From: Mastacembelus armatus
Lineage: Eukaryota > Chordata > Actinopteri > Synbranchiformes > Mastacembelidae
Assembly (NCBI RefSeq): GCF_900324485.2
Contig: NC_046645.1
Span: 11,931,824 to 11,995,823 of the forward strand
Length of the DNA: 64,000 bases
Direction of reading: 5' to 3'
Below the pieces are notes generated by a model that was given only the letters and a program-made list of their open reading frames with translations, was not told the origin of the DNA and did no database searches. Below are positions 58,840 through 64,000 of this stretch, piece after piece. Numbering within the stretch: the first letter of the stretch is position 1; every line of letters begins with the position of its first letter. A program made the translations under genes and the position numbers.

Positions 58840-60625
58840 TATATTCTTTATGCCAATGTGAAGGAGGCATACATACAATCCTGTAGTAAGACTGCTACCA
58901 AGAGGCATGTGAAGGTTTGGTCAAAGGATGCTGAAGAGGCCCTGAAGGAGTGCTTCAGGGTTACAAACTGGGACCTTTTCATGAACGCTCATGGTGAGAA
59001 CATCGAAGGGATCTCTCACTGTATCAAAGATTACATCCACTTCTGTGAGGACAATGTTCTTACATCCAAAAAAGTTTGTTGTTTCCCCAATAATAAGCCA
59101 TGGATAAATAAGAACATAAAAGGCCTCCTCAGCAAGAAGAGGGCATTCATGGCAAAAGACAGGGAGGAACTCCGGGCTGTGTAGAAAGAACTCAAGAGGA
59201 AGCTGAGGGAGGCAAAGCAGCTCTATAGAGACAGAGTAGAGTGTAACAGGGTTAGAAGTGTAGTTCTGTTAGATATTTGTTCTGTGGTGTAAATTACATT
59301 GTAACATATGTAATTTTGGTAAAAAGTGTGAATTTTATTTCGTTGGATAAGTTTCCTTTCATGGTTAAGTATTTTGGGTTCTTCTTCTACGCCTGTTTCT
59401 GGTGGAAGTGATGACGTATGCCTCCTTGGTGTGCTTCATGGGCTTCCATACCTCTGCTCCTCCCTCTCCTCACAGCGCGGTTGTGCACTGCTGAGGGTAG
59501 GTCGTAATGAAAATGCTGTCGAGTGCATTTGGTTGTTTACATTTGAAATATGAATAGTTTTGCCAATGTACCTACTGTATGTTATGTCTAATAAGTCTTG
59601 CTATGTTACTGTAGGGGTTTATGTGTGTTTTGAACCGCTAACATAAGACTTCGGGAAGTTTTGTTAGTCGATTTGGGCGCTGAAGGCTCAACCGTTAGTA
59701 GTTATGCTAGCGTGAGTTCGTCAACGGTTCTGACCGTATTCCCCTATATAAATAACTACTCTGTGTACATAGGTGGCGAGATGTACATGGGGAAGAGGAA
59801 GACTATTTATGTGGTTGTGTAATTGTTTTCTGCAGGTACGCTGACTGTTATTTTGTATTTGAATGTTCTGTGTTAAACATGTTCTATTTTATGTAATTTG
59901 GTGAATGTGTGTACATTTGAAACACACAACGCGGTTGTGCACTGCTGAGGGTGTCGAGATGTACATGGGGAAGAGGAAGACAATTTATGTGGTTGTGTAA
60001 TTGTCTTCTGCAGTTCTTCGGAGGAATAAACTCTGGGAACCGGTTCGTGGCTCCGCCTGTCTTTGTCTTCTCTGGAGTGGACACCTACTCACATGCACAC
60101 ATCCTGACGCTGTGGCCCAAGTGAAGCACAAAACCTCCATTGTACTGTACAGTGACCTCAAAGCACAAAGATATACCTGAGATTTCGGTACCATAATGCT
60201 GGCATGGGTAGATAAGCGCCGTGGCATTGTGGGCACCGTTACAAGAGCACAAATTGAGACAGAATAATATCAATGAGGTGTCGAATGGGGTGAAAATAAT
60301 GACTGGCTATAAGAAGTCACACACTGCTATGGAAGGAGACTCAAAGTTTGCTAATGAACTTAACCTGTTCTTTAATAGATTTGACACCACCTCTGCGTCT
60401 TACTCCGACCCAATGTCCTCACACACTATCCCTCCTCCCTACACCAACTTAGCTGATGCCTTGGGGTCTCTTCACATCCTTCCACCCAACATCTCTGCCA
60501 ATGCTGCCTCCCCATTGCCCACTGATGCCATTTCCTCTATCAGCAGCCAAACAACATTGAAGTATACCTCACCTCCAATACCTCCTCCCCTGCCCTCACC
60601 ATCTGACTCCTCATCAACACTACAC
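58840..60625 (+). mobile_element. LINE fragment (Rex1/CR1-like), split by a solo LTR
   Basis: Two pieces, 58858-59241 and 60248-60625, encode the segment between endonuclease and RT of a fish non-LTR element. Motifs are KVWSKDAEEALKECF, NKPWINKNIKGLL, KRKLREAKQLYRDRVE and then HKLRQNN, IMTGYKKS, FANELNLFFNRFDT. The left piece has one in-frame TAG at 59182-59184. The pieces become contiguous if the inserted LTR is ignored. RT itself is missing because L2 sequence begins at about 60620. Family naming is from memory of similar fish elements. Confidence 0.75.
59242..60243 (+). mobile_element. solo LTR of an LTR retrotransposon (fossil)
   Basis: A 1002-bp block begins TGTAAC and ends GTTACA (inverted TG...CA termini) and is flanked by AGAG on both sides, a 4-bp target duplication. 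It carries a TATATAAATA box near 59744 and AATAAA near 60026, as expected for LTR promoter and R regions. A GATGTACATGGGGAAGAGGA block and a CGCGGTTGTGCACTGCTGAG block each occur twice inside. There is no internal coding region. Family (Gypsy or ERV-like) cannot be decided. It is inserted in the LINE fragment and so is younger than it. Confidence 0.75.
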
Positions 60626-60639
60626 AGGTCCAGGCTGGT

Positions 60640-61310
60640 GTGGAGCCACCGAGCTCAGGGTCTGTTAGCGGTCCAAGGGCAGCTCCGGAGCAGCCCAGAG
60701 AATTAGCCTGGGTGACGGTCCGAAGGAAACATACTCCTAAGCAGAAGCCCACGGCTCATCACCTGCCTGTTCACGTTTCTAATAGATTTTCCCCGCTCAG
60801 CGACACACCCGCTGAGAAACCGACTCTGATAATTGGCGATTCCATAGTCAGGAACGTGAAGCTAGAGACACCAGCGACCATAGTCAAATGTATTCCTGGG
60901 GCCAGAGCGGGCGACATCGAGTCAAATCTGAAGCTGCTGGCTAAGGCTAATCGTAAATATGGGAAAATTGTTATTCATGTCGGCAGCAATGACACCCGAT
61001 TACGCCAATCGGAGGTCACTAAAATTAATGTTGAGTCGGTGTGTAACTTTGCTAAATTAATGTCGGACTCCGTAGTTTTCTCTGGACCCCTCCCCAATCT
61101 GACCAGCGATGACATGTTTAGCGCATGTCATCGTTCCGTCGCTGGCTGTCTAGGTGGTGTCCAGCAAACGATGTGGGCTTCATAGACAATTGGGCCACTT
61201 TCTGGGGAAAACCCGGTCTGATAGCGAGAGATGGCATCCATCCCACTTTGAATGGTGCAGCTCTCATCTCTAGGAATTTGGCCGAGTTTCTTAGCCGACC
61301 TAAAGCCTGA
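60640..61310 (+). pseudogene. L2 ORF1 with esterase-like domain, frameshifted
   Basis: Frame 1 carries the GDSIVRN and HVGSND blocks of the SGNH/esterase-like domain found in ORF1 of CR1/L2 elements. The frame changes at about 61118-61130 and frame 3 then gives the final catalytic block, [13 protein letters not shown]. The presumed Ser, Asp and His are all visible, but the frameshift inactivates the protein. The N-terminus is missing through 5' truncation. Confidence 0.85.
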
Positions 61311-61399
61311 TAATCCAGGGTGGGGACCGGGATGCAGAGACTCAGTCTAAAACGCTTCTCTGCAGTTTCCTTAGAGCCGCCGCCCCCTTCAAACCACAT

Positions 61400-64000
61400 A
61401 GAGACTGTGTCTGCCCCTCGAACATATAAATCAAACAAATCAGAAGTTAACAGAAGAGGAGTTATTCATAAAAACTTAATAAAAATTAAGACCACTCCTC
61501 TTATTGAACAGAAAAACAGAACTGTTAAATGTGGATTATTAAATATTAGGTCCCTTTCTTCTAAATCTCTGTTAGTAAATGATTTGATAACTGATCACCA
61601 AATTGACCTACTTTATCTTACTGAAACCTGGTTACAGCAGGATGAATATGTCAGTCTGAATGAATCAACCCCCCTCAGTCATAAAAATTATCATGTTCCT
61701 CGAAGCACAGGTCGAGGTGGAGGAGTAGCTGCAATCTTCCAGTCAAACTTATTATTAAACTTTCATCCTCAGAACAGTTATAACTCATTTGAGAGCCTCA
61801 CTCTTAGTCTCTCACATACAAACTGGAAAACACAAAAACCAGTTCTACTGTCATTTTGTACCGTCCACCTGTTCTTACTCAGAGTTTTTAACTGAATTCC
61901 CTGACTTCCTGTCTGATTTAGTGCTTAGATCAGATAAAGTCATTATAGTGGGAGATTTTAACATTCATGTAGATGTTGAAAATAACAGCCTCAGCATTGC
62001 ATTTAATTCTATATTAGATTCAATTGGTTTCATTCAAAACGTTAATAAACCCACCCACTGTTTTAATCACACCCTTGATCTTGTTCTGACCTATGGCATC
62101 GAAATTGAACATCTAATAATTTTTCCCCCAAATCCCGTTTTGTCAGATCATTCTTTAATAACTTTCGAATTTAAAATGATGGATCATGCAGCGTCTGGAA
62201 GAAAATTCCACTACAGCAGATGTTTATCCGACAATGCTGTTAATAAATTTAAGTAAATGATTCCGTCTTTATTTGCATCTATGCCAAGTATAAACATAGT
62301 GGAGGGCAGCTGCCTTAATCCTACTCCCTACCAAATTGATCATGTTGTTGACAGCGCTGTAACCTCACTGCGTGAAACGCTTGATTCTGTAGCCCCTCTG
62401 AAAAAGAAGTTAGTGATTCAGAGAAGACTAGCCCCATGGTATAATTTACATGTTCGTACCTTAAAGCAGGCATCACGAAGGCTGGAAAGGAAGTGGCGTT
62501 CCACAAACTTAGAGGAAATTTTTCTAGCCTGGAAAAACAGTCTACTAACATATAAAAAAGCTCTCCGTAAAGCCAGAACTGCATACTATTCATCACTAAT
62601 AGAGGAAAATAAGAACAATCCCAGGTTTCTTTTCAGCACTGTAGCCAGGCTGACAAAAAGTCACAGCTCCGTTGAGCCCAGTGTTCCCTTAGCTCTCAGC
62701 AGTGATGAATTTATGAGTTTCTTTACAAATAAAATCACAACTATTAGAGATAAAATTCAGCAGATGCTTCCTATACCTGCAATAAATGAATCTTTTACTA
62801 CAGTAGCTCTTGAATCATCTGTAGGACCTCAGTTATGTTTAGACTGCTTCTCTCCTATAGATCTCTCTGAATTTACATCAGTAGTTGCTTCATCGAAATC
62901 ATCAACGTGTCTCTTGGACCCCATCCCGACTAGACTGCTTAAAGGCACCCTGCCATTAATGAACTCATCTTTATTGGACTTGGTAAATTTATCTCTAGTA
63001 TCAGGCTACGTACCACAGGCCTTTAAGACTGCAGTAATCAAACCTTTACTCAAAAAGCCTAGTCTTGATCCAGGAGTCTTGGCTAATTATAGACCAATAT
63101 CCAACCTGCCATTTATTTCTAAAATCCTAGAAAAAGCTGTTGCTAAGCAGCTATCAGACCACTTACACAGGAATGAACTATTTGAAGATTTCCAATCAGG
63201 ATTTAGAGCACATCATAGTACAGAAACAGCACTGTTGAAAGTTACCAACGATCTTCTCTTAGCCTCAGATAATGGACTTGTTTCGATACTTGTCCTCCTA
63301 GACCTTAGTGCAGCATTCGACACCATTGACCACAACATCTTATTACAGAGACTGGAGCATGTGATTGGTATCAGAGGAACAGCGTTAAAGTGGTTCCAAT
63401 CCTATTTATCGGACAGATTCCAGTTTGTTCATGTCCATGATGAACCTTCCACACGAACAAAAGTTAGTTATGGAGTTCCACAAGGTTCTGTGCTAGGACC
63501 GATTCTGTTCACCCTGTACATGCTTCCTTTAGGATATATCATTAGGAAGCACTCTATTAATTACCACTGCTATGCGGATGACACTCAGTTATATCTATCT
63601 ATTAAACCTGTTAACACAAACCAGTTAACCAGACTTCAAGCCTGTCTAACTGACATAAAGGCCTGGATGACCAGTAACTTTTTACTTTTAAACTCGGAGA
63701 AAACAGAAGTCATTATATTTGGGCCTAAAAATCTCAGAAATAACTTTTCTAAAATTATAGCTACTCTAGATGGCATAGCCCTGGCCTCCAGCACTACTGT
63801 AAAAAACCTTGGAGTTATTTTTGACCAGGACATGTCCTTTAACTCACACATAAAACAAATTTCTAGAACTGCATTCTTTCACCTGCGCAACATTTCCAAA
63901 ATTAGGAACATCCTGTCTCAAAATGATGCAGAAAAACTAGTCCATGCATTTGTTTCCTCAAGGCTGGATTACTGTAACTCATTACTATCTGGATGTCCTA
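61400..64000 (+). pseudogene. L2 ORF2: endonuclease and reverse transcriptase, partial
   Basis: The endonuclease starts with [18 protein letters not shown] and LTETWL (frame 3), then shifts to frame 1 near 61860-61895 and continues with GDFNIHVD and SDHSLITF. An in-frame TAA at 62254-62256 follows. From 62257 the frame is open to the window end (over 1.7 kb) through the linker and RT with YRPISNLP, FQSGFRAHHSTET, LLDLSAAFDTIDH, PQGSVLGPILF and YADDTQLYLS. Thus only one frame change and one stop were found in ORF2. Confidence 0.9.

Larger units (their letters stand above)
60620..64000 (+). mobile_element. L2 LINE, 5'-truncated, runs off right edge
   Basis: The element begins inside its first open frame and continues through endonuclease and RT to the window end, so at least 3.4 kb is present. 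It joins the preceding LINE fragment without spacer, consistent with a 5'-truncated insertion. Its RT block is related to, but clearly different from, the L2 at 1-1585, so at least two L2 lineages occur in the window. Confidence 0.88.

Overview
The window is AT-rich, intron-bearing vertebrate DNA, almost certainly from a teleost fish. It holds a tandem array of class C G-protein-coupled receptors of the fish olfactory V2R (OlfC) type. Fish-type L2 LINEs, a Tc1 element with DD34E transposase and a hAT-like element surround them. No bacterial-style feature, tRNA or rRNA gene was seen. Species cannot be named from the sequence.

Layout. 1-1585: 3' end of an L2 LINE. 2391-5587 and 8405-11601: receptors A1 and A2 (+), near-identical six-exon genes. 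12075-14470: relic of the tail of a B-type receptor followed by decayed LINE pieces. 14908-19471: receptor B1 (+). 20330-23527: receptor A3 (+). 23698-25389: Tc1 element. 25901-26605: hAT-like element. 26827-31757: receptor B2 (-). 32182-32460: truncated A-type pseudogene. 33432-38457: receptor B3 (-). 40743-45832 and 46960-52677: receptors C1 and C2 (+). 53896-58363: receptor D (-). 58840-64000: a LINE interrupted by a solo LTR, then a long L2 element running off the right edge.

For all nine receptors I traced splice sites by hand with GT-AG (in one case GC-AG) borders, matching phases and homology between paralogues. A1-A3 (851 aa each), B1-B3 (884 aa), C1 (865 aa) and C2 (866 aa) read through without stop or frameshift. 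D (1016 aa) also reads through, but only if its fifth canonical exon starts at a displaced acceptor. Each protein has a signal peptide, a Venus-flytrap amino-acid-binding domain, a cysteine-rich linker (nine cysteines in A), seven membrane helices and a very short tail. By family knowledge they are cell-surface odorant receptors of microvillous olfactory neurons.

The most unusual feature is gene structure. The A genes keep the canonical six coding exons, B and C have eight and D has eleven. The extra introns lie at several different positions in the binding domain and membrane domain, and one (in helix 4) is shared by B and D. The array also shows duplication of an A(+)/B(-) convergent unit, a large inverted repeat (B1 against B2/B3) around A3, signs of gene conversion, and two transposon insertions whose empty sites are preserved in the neighbouring duplicate.
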